Of a stretch of DNA of 64,000 bases, positions 22,563 to 34,216 are shown in pieces. The notes beneath the pieces are model-generated. The model searched no databases. It was not told the DNA's origin and worked only from the letters and a program-made list of their open reading frames with translations. A program made the position numbers and the translations under genes. The stretch lies in contig WPIO01000204.1 of the NCBI GenBank assembly GCA_009760855.2, positions 250,001 through 314,000 of the forward strand. The letters run 5' to 3'. This stretch comes from Cristatella mucedo. Its lineage: Eukaryota > Bryozoa > Phylactolaemata > Cristatellidae. Positions within the stretch are counted from its first letter, which is position 1, and each line of letters opens with the position of its first letter.

Positions 22563-22706
22563 CTTGCCGAGCTGGTTTTGGTCTAGTGGTTAACATGCTA
22601 GCCCAGACGAAGGTCTGAGTGAGGTCGTGGGCTCGAGCCCGGCGGCAAATGTGAAGCACCTGAATATATTTAATTAATTTCTTCTAGGGCGCTATACAAA
22701 TGGATT
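22563..22706 (+). mobile_element. SINE-A copy, best preserved tRNA-like head
   Basis: A-box-like TGGTCTAGTGGTTAACATGC, B box GGGCTCGAGCCC (22,629-22,640), then the LINE-like tail GTGAAGCACCTGAATATATT and GGGCGCTATACAAATGG. The head resembles a tRNA (TAGTGGTTA D-arm and GGTTC-type T-arm positions), but the acceptor stem is not complementary, so it is not a functional tRNA. Confidence 0.82.
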
Positions 22707-23392
22707 CTATTTTGGCGCTTCTTAAGGGTGCGATGGGATATCTTGGCCAAAACGCATCATCGACGCCACCTCTGGCTGCCGAAACTGTGCCTCGTGCCTT
22801 GTCCGTGGGCTGTTAGTAAATACTAGGTAGATGATGATCCTTGAAAGAGGTAGAGCTTGAGAAAGACTAGCACAGCCGATGTAATAGGGCAGCCGGCTTA
22901 ATATGTCTGGTGTGATGACGTGTATGTAGCGTGAGTAGTTACTTATATTGTAGGTATGAGGCAAGACAGACTAACCCGCTGCTAACATTCAAAACCAACA
23001 AAACCGCTGCCGTCCTGCCCGTGGGCACACGTTGGCATCGTTCGGTCCGGATAACCCTGACTAGTATAACTTGACGAGTTACCAAAGAGCGACAAATTGC
23101 TCCATGGTCTTTTCAGCCCCAGACGGGTCTTCAAGGACCAATAAGCGCAGCCTCGGACGACACAATTTGCAAGGGACGGCTTGGCTGCTCGGCTGACGTC
23201 GAATTGCACCCTGCGGATACATGTATAGAAACTTTAGAGCCGGTTGGATGAGCACTATGAATCGGTGGGGAGATAGACTGCTAGCTTTTCAAACCTATGA
23301 TTGATGGAGTCAAAGACGTACGTGAGCCGCATTGAAGGTTAGGTTTCGTCTGCACAGATGCTAGAGCTAGTACAACCATAGGCTGCCGAAGT
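22707..23392. other. intergenic, nothing recognised
   Basis: Two minus-strand frames (22,722-22,964, 80 codons; 22,982-23,209, 75 codons) adjoin. The first contains YIHVITPDILSRLPYY, which faintly recalls the 'TPSYLAELL' part of LINE-2fam, but this is not enough to call. Confidence 0.35.
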
Positions 23393-23615
23393 ACGTACCT
23401 CTTAGATACCCGCCGAGCTCGGCGATCGAGGAACGGGTGCTCCTACAAATGGCGCGAGTTATTGTTGAGTGATGCTGCTGCGCATGCGTATTGCCTTGAT
23501 TTTCAATGTTGCCCAGGTACCGCCTAGGGGCGGGCTAGTCTTTACAGACCGGACATCAGGTTTCGTGCGTTACCAAGCTTCAGAAATTGCACCCGATCTG
23601 TCGCATGCAATGCAC
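23393..23615 (+). repeat. P repeat copy 2, left part
   Basis: See copy 1 at 18-325 for the shared anchors and matching spacing. It ends in TCGCATGCAATGC plus the TGCAC that is duplicated at 23,888-23,892 on the other side of a LINE-2fam insertion. Confidence 0.65.
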
Positions 23616-23887
23616 TTATGTAATATAATTGATCTCCATCTGTAACTCCACAAAGTCATAAAGACCACGTGGGTGTTACGCAGGAGAGTTCTGTTTAGCC
23701 CACCCACAGCCTAAGCGGCTTTTGGTACTCATTCGCAAGCCAACAGACTTCGTCTCGCGCAACAAAGACAAAGAGGGAAGAAAAGCGGAGTCAGGAGAGC
23801 AGTTGAGGTAGTGAGAAGCATGGATGTACCAGCTTAGCACCACTGAAAAGGATGAGCCATAGTCGGCTGTAGGAGAGTAGTTGTCGT
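23616..23887 (-). mobile_element. LINE-2fam 3' end inserted into P repeat
   Basis: A 272-bp 5'-truncated insertion flanked by TGCAC (23,611-23,615 and 23,888-23,892), a plausible 5-bp target-site duplication. The minus strand encodes the family's C-terminal tail (DNYSPTADYGSSFS...SRLGCGWAKQNSPA, ending at 23,676). P repeat homology continues on both sides, which independently supports the boundaries. Confidence 0.82.
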
Positions 23888-23965
23888 TGCACACTGAAAG
23901 TAGTCAGAAATGTGAGTATCTCTCTCATGGACAGTGAGCTCTGGGATTTAAGAAAATTATGCTCG
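23888..23965 (+). repeat. P repeat copy 2, right part
   Basis: GAAAGTAGTCAGAAATGTGA corresponds to GAAAGTAGGCACGAAAGTGA at about 250 in copy 1, and the match fades near the GCTC at about 23,963. Confidence 0.55.
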
Positions 23966-23984
23966 GGGTTCACGGGTTTGACTG

Positions 23985-24117
23985 CCCCCCTGCCGCACAG
24001 GTTTGTCCGGGTAGTTACGGTGCTCGCTGTGACCGAGGTCTTGGGTCCGAGTCAGTGGCAATCTCGAAGCGCCTAAATAGACGCCAAGTTCTCGTAAGAC
24101 TCTGTGCAAATAAATTA
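23985..24117 (+). mobile_element. SINE-A copy
   Basis: Degenerate B box TTGGGTCCGAGTC (24,041-24,053), then the LINE-like tail CGAAGCGCCTAAATAGACGC. Just upstream, GGGTTCACGGGTTTGACTGC could be a second B-box-like piece, so the copy might be dimeric or placed beside another SINE remnant. Confidence 0.65.
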
Positions 24118-24677
24118 TGCTATTCTAGTATTGAGATAGGGGCTACTATAGTGCTCAGGATGCCGCATCCTGATGATATTTTGTCTGTGTAAACAAGTTA
24201 GCAGTTCAAATAAGTTTGATAGTTTCAGCAAGTGGCACTCCTATGTATTGGTTTTTTGTGATCCCAAATGACTGATGAGTACATCCTATTTGAGTTCGTG
24301 CCACTCACCATAAATTAAAATTCAATGATTAAGCAAATTATACTTTGGATATTTATGCTAATTGGTTGTACAATGCTGACAGGCCTATATGTTTGGCTTT
24401 CCCAATTTGTGCCCTTCGTATTTTCAGTACTTGCTTTTTCACCGGATATCACACCGCTCGGTAGGATTAATCATTTCTCAAACAATAGTGTCAGACATTA
24501 CGAAGTAAAATGACCATTAGATAACTAGTTCAACGTTTCCATTGCCTTTTGGTGGTCACTAAGCTGTATCCATTTTTTTTTAAACTTCGGAACAAATATA
24601 TTTGATTCCCTGGCCATTAAAATTGCAAGATCCCATTAGGCTGGCGACTAAATTAAGGCCTGAAAACGCAGTTTACT
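24118..24677. other. intergenic, nothing recognised
   Basis: No gene seen. The tandem array begins to be recognisable only after 24,760. Confidence 0.4.
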
Positions 24678-24750
24678 TTTAATAATAGTAATGATAATGA
24701 TAATACGTCTCTTTTGCTCACTCAGAGAACTGAATCTCTTAAGTGTTGAC
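24678..24750 (-). mobile_element. LINE-1fam extreme 3' end, about 70 bp
   Basis: A degraded triplet tail (AATAATAGTAATGATAATG) is followed by CACTCAGAGAACTGAATCTC, the complement of the family's 3' terminus. It sits at the left edge of the tandem array. Confidence 0.65.
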
Positions 24751-24761
24751 AGTAATGTTAA

Positions 24762-25467
24762 TCATGCTTATTCTGTTTATTAACTGCTTCTACTGCCCTA
24801 AGGTGCGGTGCCTGCTTGTAGTAATCTCAACTATGGCTTCTGCAGCAGCGTAGAGGGTGAAGGTTCTGAACACCCATTGAAGCTGTTTCCACAAACCCAG
24901 AATCGAATTGTGCAGGAGAGTTTTCTGTCCTTAAGCGGTGATTCCTTGCTCACGCACGAAGCCATAAACACAAGGATAAGCAGTCAGGTGGCTACGTAGG
25001 CCGTAAAAACGCAAAGAAAGAAACTTGATTTATTTTGCAGCATCTATTTGAAAATCGGAAATTCCGGGAGTGCCGAAACATAAGCCAGAAGTACGTTGTA
25101 CGGTTTTGAAGCACATAAGCCGTAAACACATATTTTCAAGTAATTTTATGATAGTTTAAGGAGCAGCCACTCGACTTCAGTCAGACGGGTTAGAGTTGCA
25201 CTTTCTGTCCTGAATGAAAAGTAAATTACATTTATTCAATCTAAAGCGGCGTGAGAATGAAGTGATTTATAGGCGAGTGACATAATGATGCTTAATAGAT
25301 AACACGTTCGCCTTTGCCCTTGACGTTCCAAGGTGGCGGTTTCCAGCAGCCACATGATTGGCCTGCATCTGGTAAGAGGCTCACGATATTTATTCCACCT
25401 CAGACAATTTACGTGCAATACGTGTTGAAAGGTCCGTAATACATTAGGCGAACAACTTATAAATACG
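24762..25467 (+). repeat. array unit 0, partial and internally deleted
   Basis: It begins at the CTGCCCTAAGGTGCGGTGCC landmark (equivalent to GCAGCCATTAGGTGTGGTGCC elsewhere). After about 24,930 it jumps to the region before the ATCTACC landmark, so most of one period is missing. Confidence 0.7.
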
Positions 25468-25708
25468 CCATCTACTGTGGATAATTCTGCACAGAGTGTA
25501 CCTGCGAGATCATGCAAGCAACTGCACTACAGCCACTAAGTACGATCACGCCAGAGTTCACCTGCAAGTGCTACTACATGCAATGTCCCTTTAACTTGTT
25601 CGCCCACTCACGGTGGCATCAACTAGAATGACAGCAACCGCTTGTTATTTGACTGTGCTTAATCAGCAAAATATGTAAAGTGCGGGCTGATAGATCAAGT
25701 TTCACGAG

Positions 25709-26562
25709 GGCTTATAATATAATAATAATGCACTTGATTAAGCACCCTCAGAGAACTCTATCTCTCTAGGCGTTTTACATTTGCTGCAATGGGAAATGCA
25801 ATTGAATGGTGCTTGATAAACAAACAAAACGAATAACGTTATTAGGGGTGACATGCACTCCGTCAGCATGCAAATGTGGTTATTGGCAGCATGCACAGTG
25901 TCAGCACGCATGAGCACATCAAGGACGAATTACAGGGACCGACTAAATGATGTCCTAAACAGGTGTGTTTGTAGGTTCTTTTAAAATGTGGTCAGGTCAG
26001 GGAATGTTCTGACTCAGGTCGGAAGGGAGTTCCAGGCTTTAGGATCATATGAACTAAATGCATGGTCTCTAAAGGATTTGAGGTTTGTAGGAGGTATTTG
26101 TAGACTGTTGGATTCCGAGAAGCGGGTGTTATGATGCTTGGCCTGATGGGGGAGTATATCTGAGAGGTAGGCTGGAGCCAAAGAATGAAGTGACCTAAAC
26201 GTGAGTGACAAAACCTTGAAGTCAATCCGTTGCTTAACTGGTAGCCAGTACAGGTCGGCGAGAATTGGTGTAATGTGGCAGCTGCTAATCTCATGACAGA
26301 CTAGCCTCACTGCAGAGTTTTGCATCAGCTGCAATCGCCTGATCGCACATGCTGGTAAGCCAGTAAGCAGTGAGTTGCTAAAGTCGAGACGGGATGTCAC
26401 GAATGCATGGACTAACTTGGACTTGGTATTCTTATCTAAACAAGCCCGAATTTTAGCAATTTTATGAAACTGAAAGTAGGCAGATTTGGCTGTGGAGCTG
26501 CTACTGTCGTAACGAGTAAAAGGAGGTTGCTTTGGAATATGACACCTAGATTTCGAACTTTT
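25709..26562 (-). mobile_element. LINE-1fam 3' copy
   Basis: The tail complement ATAATAATAATG at the left is followed by the CCCTCAGAGAACTC terminus, 3' UTR with two CATGCACAGTGTCAGC-type modules, and the C-terminal domain. A 128-codon minus-strand frame (26,014-26,400) reads [40 protein letters not shown] and so on to NSLPT. Here the usual DFCNSLL has Cys to Ser. It ends in the LGVIFQ region, as does the 13.3-kb copy. Confidence 0.9.
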
Positions 26563-27285
26563 ATTTCGGCTTTAGTCAAATATATACTTTTTATACGAAA
26601 AGGTTTGGCAAACAGGTGAGGGAAGTTATTGCAGCTTCTTCTGCCAACAAATAATTGCTGCTGTTCAATTAGGTGGAACTATCTTGTTTTCTTTCCTATA
26701 TGAAGCATGTTTCAACAATATTTTCGTCACTACAGTGCTGCTGCTTTGGGCACAACTGATTCTTGCTTACTGACTATCAACTCCTATTTAGCTGCAGCTA
26801 CCAAGAATCGGCCTGCTTTTGCACATCGAGGCGTCAAGCACAACGATGAATACCTATTGACAAAGCAACCCCCAGTGGCTTTTCTCATAAGTTTAAATTC
26901 TTTTTTACGCTGTGTTTGCCCGCCTGACTAACCTTTGCTATTTGGAGCAACCCACTTTAACTGTAGCAAGCGAGGTTGAAAATGTTTCCTATGTTTAGTA
27001 ACTGTCTCGACAGCCATTAGATGTTATGCCTGCTTGTAATAACCTTTAATGTGGGTTATGCAACAGTCATAGTCTAATGGCTCTGAACATTCTGTGTGGC
27101 TGCTTGCATTAACCTTGAAGGAGCTTGGGTTACCCATATAAGCCTGCATCTGTTTGTACAACTGGTGGCTGCTCATTAAACACTACCAAGTTTGACAGAT
27201 CCAGAAAAGGTTGGTCAAGCTTTTCTGGCTTACTTTAGGTTATTGCGGGTGCTGTGGTTGCTGGCAAAAAGGAATACGATTTATT

Positions 27286-27845
27286 GCTTAATAATAATAA
27301 AAATATTAATAGTAAAATGCTTGACAAAGCAACCTCAGATAACTCAATCTCTTTCTAGGCACTGTACATTTGTTGCAAAGGAAGGAAGATCGGAAGGTTA
27401 GTGGTATCATGCGTGATAAAAAAAATGCTAATAGCATGGTTAGGTGTGACATGTCTAGGGTCAGCATGCAAGTGTGGTTAGTGGCAATATGCACAATGTC
27501 AGCATGTATGAGCACATACATGACGAATCGTAAAGACCCACTAAATGCTGTCATAAATAGGTGCGTTTTGATTTTTTCAGATTTCGTCACACCAGGGAAT
27601 GTCGTGATCGAAGTCGGGAGTGGGCTCCATGCTTTGAGAACTTACAAACTAAAGGCACTACTTCTAAAGGAGTTGAGGTATATACAAGATAAAGGTAACC
27701 AGTTAGACTAGAAAGAGCGTATGGCAGTACCTAGTTGGACAGTAGATCTGATATGTAGGCAGGAAGCAAAGAATGAAGGGGCCTAAAGTGAGCGACTAAA
27801 CCTTGAAGTCGACGCATTGCTTGACTGATAGCCATTGCAGGTCGT
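27286..27845 (-). mobile_element. LINE-1fam 3' copy, part left of nested SINE
   Basis: Tail, terminus (AACCTCAGATAACTCAATCT), 3' UTR and the C-terminal codons up to the 'LHWLP' region, where the CAGGTCG of the coding complement is cut by a SINE. The frame is broken. Confidence 0.85.
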
Positions 27846-28036
27846 CAAATGGGTGAGCCGTGATGGCACACTAGGTAAGGCGGTTGCTTTCACGGCCTCG
27901 GTCCCGAGGTCGTGGGTTCGATTCATGCGGTGGGTGATCCCTTATCGACGCTGCAAGCGGTGGTGATAGCCGCAAAGGCTCTTCTGTCGCTATAGAAAAA
28001 GAGGCTGATTAATCAGCTGGAGTTATTTACTTATTA
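27846..28036 (+). mobile_element. SINE-B copy 2, nested in LINE-1fam
   Basis: A-box-like TGGCACACTAGGTAAGGCGG, B box GGGTTCGATTC (27,914-27,924), and 3' part GGTGGTGATAGCCGCAAAGG, which matches the SINE at 7.3 kb. LINE-1fam is collinear on both sides (CAGGTCG before, GAAGTGGTGTGATG after), so the SINE is younger than that LINE copy. A target-site duplication is not clear. Confidence 0.82.
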
Positions 28037-28135
28037 AGAAGTGGTGTGATGCGGCAACTGCGACTCTCAAGAAAGACATGCCAAGCTGCAGAGTTTTGCA
28101 AAATTTGTAAGCACCCGATAGACAGGCCGGTGTTC
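28037..28135 (-). mobile_element. LINE-1fam copy, part right of nested SINE
   Basis: The complement of the HITP/AARL coding region (GCGGCAACTGCGACTCTC, GCAGAGTTTTGCA). It ends where a 12-bp triplication begins. Confidence 0.82.
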
Positions 28136-28166
28136 TCTGTTATGTTCTCTGTTATGTTCTCTGTGG
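28131..28166. repeat. 12-bp tandem triplication
   Basis: TGTTCTCTGTTA occurs twice followed by TGTTCTCTGTGG, three units in a row at the LINE/array junction. Confidence 0.95.
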
Positions 28167-29196
28167 CTACAAATTTCATGACTCGCCAATATTGCTCAAC
28201 TCTAGAATGAGGCTTACTCTTCCAGAGTGCACTAGCTAGTTTGTACGACTCTCAGTGAGCCAGTCAGCACGTATTTATTTGCTAGTTAGTTTGCTAGCCC
28301 TGCATGCCGTTGAAGATAACCGATCGACTATTTGACCTGCAATTTGACCGCCTGCTGATCAAACGCTTCAAAACCAGCTTTAATTTTATCTCAGCACAGA
28401 ACGCTTATTTTTAAAGTACGGATGATTGAGTGCTCCTGACCACTAATCCTTTAAGTAGCCCTAAGTTTCTTTGTGATTTTTAGCCATTTTGGAACATAAC
28501 TTTACCTTGTGTTTTTATTTTAGCCTAAGCAGGCTAGTATGCTGTTTTGAAACTGCTAAATTCTTGAACTACAGAGAGCCGTTAAAAACAAGAATAGAGG
28601 TTGAGTTATTTTACATGGGTATACAAAAGGCACAGAACCAGTGATGCGTTTTCTTCATCTTTGTAAATAACGGTAAGTCAGAGAGTGCATTGACGTACTC
28701 AGGAGCACATTTGACGGTAAAGGGGAGTATTAGTCGTAAACAAATGGTCTCTAGAGAATACTCGGTTTTTTGAACGTACAGCTTATTGAATCGAGTTAAT
28801 AGGGTTATAGGTGCACTTTCTGTCCTATACTGGGAGCAATTTTTATTGGATGGCTAAGGCAACGAGCGAACAAAGTAACCTAAGAGTTAGTGAACTAAAT
28901 TTTAAATATTAATTCGACGTTGCTAGATTTATAGCACTTTCGCATTTGGGTGTGGCATATCTATATGACACTTGTGTACAGCAAGCCTCTCAGCCAAGAA
29001 CTAGGAAGCTGGTTTTAATATTAGTTCGTAATCGATATCAGTTCAATCGTTCATATTTTGTGAAACAAAGTACTTCTGTACATGCCATCTACCATGGCCC
29101 CTGCTACGGAGTGTGTAACAGTGAAATAAAGCATACCAGTGCTCTGGAGCCAATAGGTACGATCGCGCTTTAGCTCACCTACAGGTAGAGCCATAT

Positions 29197-29471
29197 ATTT
29201 TCTTACGCAACGACAACGAATCTCCTACTGCCGACTATAGCTCATCCTTTGCAGCGGTTCTAAGCTGCTACTTCCATGCTACTCACTACCTCAACTGCTC
29301 TCCTGACTCTGCTATGCTTCCCAATTTGTCTTTGTTGTGTGAGACAGAGTCTGTTGGCTACCGAATGCGTACCAAAAGCCGGTTAGGCTGTGAGTTCCCT
29401 ATACATAACTTTCCTGCATAACACCCACGTGGTCTTTATGACTTTTTGGAGTTACAGACAGAGATACATTA
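29197..29471 (+). mobile_element. LINE-2fam 3' end inserted in array unit 2
   Basis: CATAT flanks it at 29,192-29,196 and 29,472-29,476, a plausible 5-bp target duplication, and the array unit continues precisely across it (CTACAGGTAGAGC to GCAATGTTGCATC). The plus strand encodes the same C-terminal tail as the 23.6-kb copy (TADYSSSFAAVLSCYFHATH, then CETESVG and SRLGC) ending in a stop after the Phe-Pro-Ala codons. Confidence 0.87.
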
Positions 29472-31030
29472 CATATGCAATGTTGCATCCCTTTGTTTGC
29501 TCCTGATCCAACGGCGCTGCAAAAGAATGTCTGGCAACGGCTTGTTATTTCACGATGCTTCCTTTGGAGAAAATGTCAACGATCTGCAAAAACATTGCTT
29601 TTTCTGAGCGTGCGGTAATAAAAGTATGATTGTTAAAAAAAAATTTGACAATCAAGTGAACCAAGTTTATCTTGCTTGTTCTGCAAGCAGATTTTTACTG
29701 ATATCTAGTAGGGAGGCAAATTTTAGTTTTTGAATTCATTTTCCTCTGGCAAGTGCCGTCTCAAAACTGTTTCTGTAATTACAGCTTTGCGGCTTTCGCA
29801 CATGTGGGGTATGCTGGCTCTTAGGAACTTCTGTTTAGCTGCAGTCAGCTTTGAATGTGCATGCTAGTTTTCACCTGGGCATATAGCAAAAGGATTAAAC
29901 CTTCTGGCTAAGGAATATCAGGTAGCTGTTGCTATCAAAATGGCTAAAGGTCTTTCGTACTGTGGCGGCATGCATGACTGATCATTGCTATTTGGACTAC
30001 ACCACATTAATTGCTGCGACTGAGATTTGTAATGCCTGGTCTATTTCCTAAATGCTTCTGCAGCCGATAGGCATTGTGCCAACTTGCAATGACCTCAACT
30101 GTGGCTTTCTCAGTACTTTGGAACTGGGAAGACTCTGAAAACTCATTGTGACTGCTTCCATGAAGCTAGAATGAACTTGTGTAAGCCATTCAAAACTGCA
30201 TCTGCTTTTACTATGGGTAGCTGCTCATGGTATACAAAAAAGTTAGAGTGACCCTGAAAAGTTGGTAGTGCTTTTTCGCCTTAGTTTAGGTTCCTGTAAA
30301 CCAGTAGTGAATCGCTATTCTTTTAGATTGCTTGGGCCGTAGCACGTCTAAATCTTTTTAGATATGCTGTCGACTGTGCATGTAGGCAATATGAAGTAAG
30401 CTGCGTTGCTGATATATAAATTCTGACCAGTGCACTCTGGTTTCTGCCTGGTAACTGTTACCTAATGTGCTTACCTGTTGCAGCTGCTTCCAGTAGAACA
30501 GATGGCTCCTCTGGTTATGCCCGAAGCTATTCCTGCTGAAAGTTTATTTCCGTGCCAGATTGCATAACCAACGGTTTTTGCAGCTTGTGTGGTAGAGATG
30601 GCTTGTGAAGCTTACCTTACTGTGGTCCTATCCGTACGTTCTTTAGAAGTAAGTTACTTCCCTAGCGAATTCAGGTAGTAAACTGGCAATCACTTTTGTG
30701 TGCCAGCGTGTTTTCAATGATTTTTGGCTGACTGCTTTCGCGTGTCTCCACTGAAGGTGGGTGATTCCTGAACAATTAAACCTAATTGTTCTGCTTATTA
30801 GTAGAAGGAATTTCTTATTGTATGTCCACAGTCTATAATTATTACCATTGCAGCTGCTAACTACAATATTGACCAATATGCCTTGCTTGCCCAGTCGCTT
30901 CTACCTGCAATAAGACTACGAATTGATTTGCACAGCCTGCTGTGGTTTTTTGAGAACGAGTATCACCCTGCACGATGTGGTCTCTGTGGATACAGCCAGC
31001 ATGAATGGCAGATTCTGGTTCGACCTTATA

Positions 31031-31290
31031 ATGCATCTTCAGCTCCAGGAGTGCACTTGCTAAATTGTGCGACTCACAGCGATTGATATCAGCACTTATT
31101 TTCTTTCTTTTATGGACAGCTTGCCATATAAGATGTCAGCAAGACTGGTGAATGCTGGTAATAATGGGTCTCCAGCTGCAAGATTGCACTTGCTAAATTG
31201 TAAGACTCTCAGCGATTGATGTCAGCACGTATTTATCTTTTATGAACAGCGTGCCATGTAAGATGTCAGCAAGACTGGTGACTGCTGGTA
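31031..31290 (+). repeat. 133-bp tandem duplication inside array unit 2
   Basis: AGCTCCAGGAGTGCACTTGC (31,041) and AGCTGCAAGATTGCACTTGC (31,174) head two copies that both continue through TAAATTGT, GACTC, AGCGATTGATNTCAGCAC, GCAAGACTGGTGA. The period is 133 bp. Other units have this segment once. Confidence 0.9.
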
Positions 31291-32010
31291 AAATGCATCG
31301 ACACTGCATTGTTTGTTCATCCTATCAGATAATACTTTTATCAAAGTACTGGTGTCGAGCTCTTGCAACTGTTAATCCTGTAGGTAGAAAAAAGTCTGTA
31401 CGTGATTTTTGTAGCCTTGTCGTAACATATCCATTACGGATTTTTCCGAATCAGTCTCTGCTGGATATTTTGCTGCGTTTACAGTTTTGTAAATCCATCT
31501 CTGCTGCATAGTTGTAAAATACAAAAATAGAGATTGAGTTGTTGAAGGAGATCATATAAAAGCAGGAACGAAAAAACGTTTTCCATAATTTAAAAAAATA
31601 CAAGTCAGGCATTACCTTGTAGTCAGTTGAGGTAAGTCCAAGTATTAGGTGGCAATTACGTCTGGAACTATTGGCCTCTAGAGAATATGTTGTTGAATTA
31701 AAGAACAAATAAATGACTTAAGTTCAATTAGTTAATGGTACCCTGTCTATTCCTAATTAAAAGTAATTTGCATTGGTAACTTTAAGCGGCTAAGCAATCA
31801 ACTTACCTCAAACAGCGTTTACATAATAATGTTGCTTGAGAGGTAGCACGTTTGCCTTTCCTTGTGGTGTTCCAGTTCAGCAGTATGTTACAGAAAGCCT
31901 ATTGGCCAGCCTCTGGTCAGCTAGTTTTGATATTTTTAATCACTCTAAAATTCAATTTTAATATGCGTTCAAATATCCTTAATACGAGAAGCAAAATACT
32001 TGAAATTATG

Positions 32011-34216
32011 CCATCTACCGTGGCTAAAACGTCTGCACCTGCAAGATCAAGCAACCCGTAGCATTGGAGCCATCAGCGATGACTGTGTCCCAGCTCAACT
32101 ACAGGTGCTGCTACATGCAATGCTATATTACATCAACTTGTTTTGCCTGTCCACCGTGGCCGGAAGTAGAAAGACTAGCAAAAACTTTTTTAATCACCGT
32201 GCAACCTCTGTTGCAAAAGTCAAGTGCATTGAAACAGACCGAGTATTCTGACGGCAACATCAAATCTATAACGGTTTACACAAGTTTTGGTAAACAAGGG
32301 AGACTAGTTTATCTTGCTGGTTCTGCCGATTGATTATTGCTCCAGTCCAGTAAAGTGGAAAATTCCTGCTTTGATAGACCTGTATTGTGAAAATCGATGT
32401 TGCAACACTTATTTTGTTATTATAGTGGTAGTTCTTCTGGCATGACTGAAGGTTCTGAATATACGTTTTGTATGTTTCCATAAACCTTAATTGAACTTGA
32501 ATTCCCCTAATAACATTGCACCTGCTAGTACAACTGGTTGCTGGTCATTGTACACTAAAAAGTGTAAGGGATCCAAAAAAAGTTGGTCCTGCTTTTCTGG
32601 CTTACTTTAGATTCCTGCGTACCAGTTGTCGATAACTATTTTCACAAATATTTTTGTGCCTTAGCATGTTTCAATCTTTCTAAATATCCTGTAGAATCTG
32701 ACAGAAAGCAGCTACAACTAAGTAGCCATGCTAATCCCCTCTAGCGAATGCACTCAGGCCGATTACGGGTAACGGTTCTATGATTTGTCCACCTACAATA
32801 GCTGTTTCTTGTAGTACCGGCAGGTCTTTCGGTTAAGCACTCAGCTATGGTTGCAGCCAGCTATTTCAACCAACGAAATAGCAACACCAACTGTGTTTGC
32901 AGCCTGCATGGTAGATATTGCATATTTAGCTTACCTTTATGTGCTCCTTTCAGTCCCTATTTATGGTGGTTACTTCCTGAGCGACTTCAGATTGCAATCT
33001 TTCCATCAGTTTTCTGAACCAACTTTTTTTAATTACGTTCAGCTGTCTGATTTTGTATCCATCCACTTTTGGTGATGCTTAAAAATGTGTACAGGTTTTT
33101 CTGCTTACTACCTGCAGCAATATTTCATTGTGCTCGCACAGTCTATAGTTATTCTCGTCACTGTGGTTGCTTAGAAAACGGAGTAGCTTGAGTCGCTTGT
33201 CCCGATACGTCTGACGTTGATAAGACTGTCAAATGACACATAGCCTGCTGTGTAGTGTTCGGAGAGTGATTTGGACCGGCATTCAATTATCTCTGTAAAT
33301 AGAGCCAGATTGGCTGGTTGATTGAGGTTACAACCTTTAATGCGGTGTGTGCATTAAGATTGCAGTTGCTAGTTTTACCACTCTCAGTGGTAGCCGTAAG
33401 CTATTATTTTATTGCTTTTTTGACCTGTTTGCAACGAACGAAGCCTGTTGGACCGGTTTCGGCTGGTCGATTCAGTCAAAACTATTATTTTTCTATCGTA
33501 GTAGGCACGGCTATTTCTTAAGTAGCAGTGATTCAGTTCTCCTAACCGATAATCCTGGACGTAGCCACAAGTCTTTCGCATGTATTTTTTTGTATCGTCA
33601 TAACCTAGCATTTCTTTGCCATAGCTCGTTAGCCTAGGCGATAGTTAGCCATTGGATACTTTGCTGCCTTTAGAATGTGCTTAATTATTCTCGTGCACAA
33701 AGTCGTAAATCACCAGAATAGAGGTAAGGTTTTCTAACTAGGGTAAACCAAAAGCAGAGAACAAACGTTGTTCCAAATTCATCGCTTTAATTATCTGAAA
33801 GTCAGGGAGGGCCATTACATTAGCCCGGATTGCATTCGAAAGTTATGAAAAAAATTAAGCCATAAACTATCGGTCTCAAGAGGATATGTGCTTAATTTGA
33901 ATATCAGCTAATCGAATCTAGTTGAAATGGTTGTAGTTGCACTAACAGTCTTTATTATGAAGTAATGTGAATTGGGGATCTTATTCACTAAAAAAATCTG
34001 ATCTAAAAGTGAACGTCAGAAATTTTAAATGGTAATGAGCTTTGATAGGTATCGTGTTCGGCATTTACCTTTGTGTTGCAATATTGCAATTGCCTACAGC
34101 AACCCAATTGGATAATAAATGGTAAACTGGTTTTATATTGATTCAGTTTCAGGATGGTTGAGTTCAATACTAATTTTAAGGTCCGTAATACGTAAAAGCG
34201 AAGACTTCTGATCACA
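32011..34216 (+). repeat. array unit 3
   Basis: A 2,206-bp unit without insertions; it is about 300 bp short of the full period, so it has internal deletions. A 74-codon frame at 32,851-33,075 lies in the ATGGCTGCTGCAAGC segment but in a different frame from the open segments of units 5, 7 and 10. Confidence 0.88.

Larger units (their letters stand above)
25468..29084 (+). repeat. array unit 1
   Basis: It carries two LINE-1fam insertions (25,709-26,562 and 27,286-28,135, the latter with a nested SINE). Around 27,240 the unit skips several hundred bp, joining the TTACTTTAGGTT landmark to the later GTGGTTGCTG landmark. Confidence 0.85.
29085..32010 (+). repeat. array unit 2
   Basis: It has a LINE-2fam insertion at 29,197-29,471 and a local duplication at 31,031-31,290. 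Without these its length is about 2.5 kb. Confidence 0.88.

Noticed and set aside
22563-22640. Functional tRNA gene
   Set aside because: A and B boxes are present, but the acceptor stem does not pair and the sequence continues into a LINE-like tail, as in a SINE.
22722-22964. LINE-2fam fragment on the minus strand
   Set aside because: Only a short resemblance (YIHVITPDILSRL) without supporting nucleotide alignment to the other copies.
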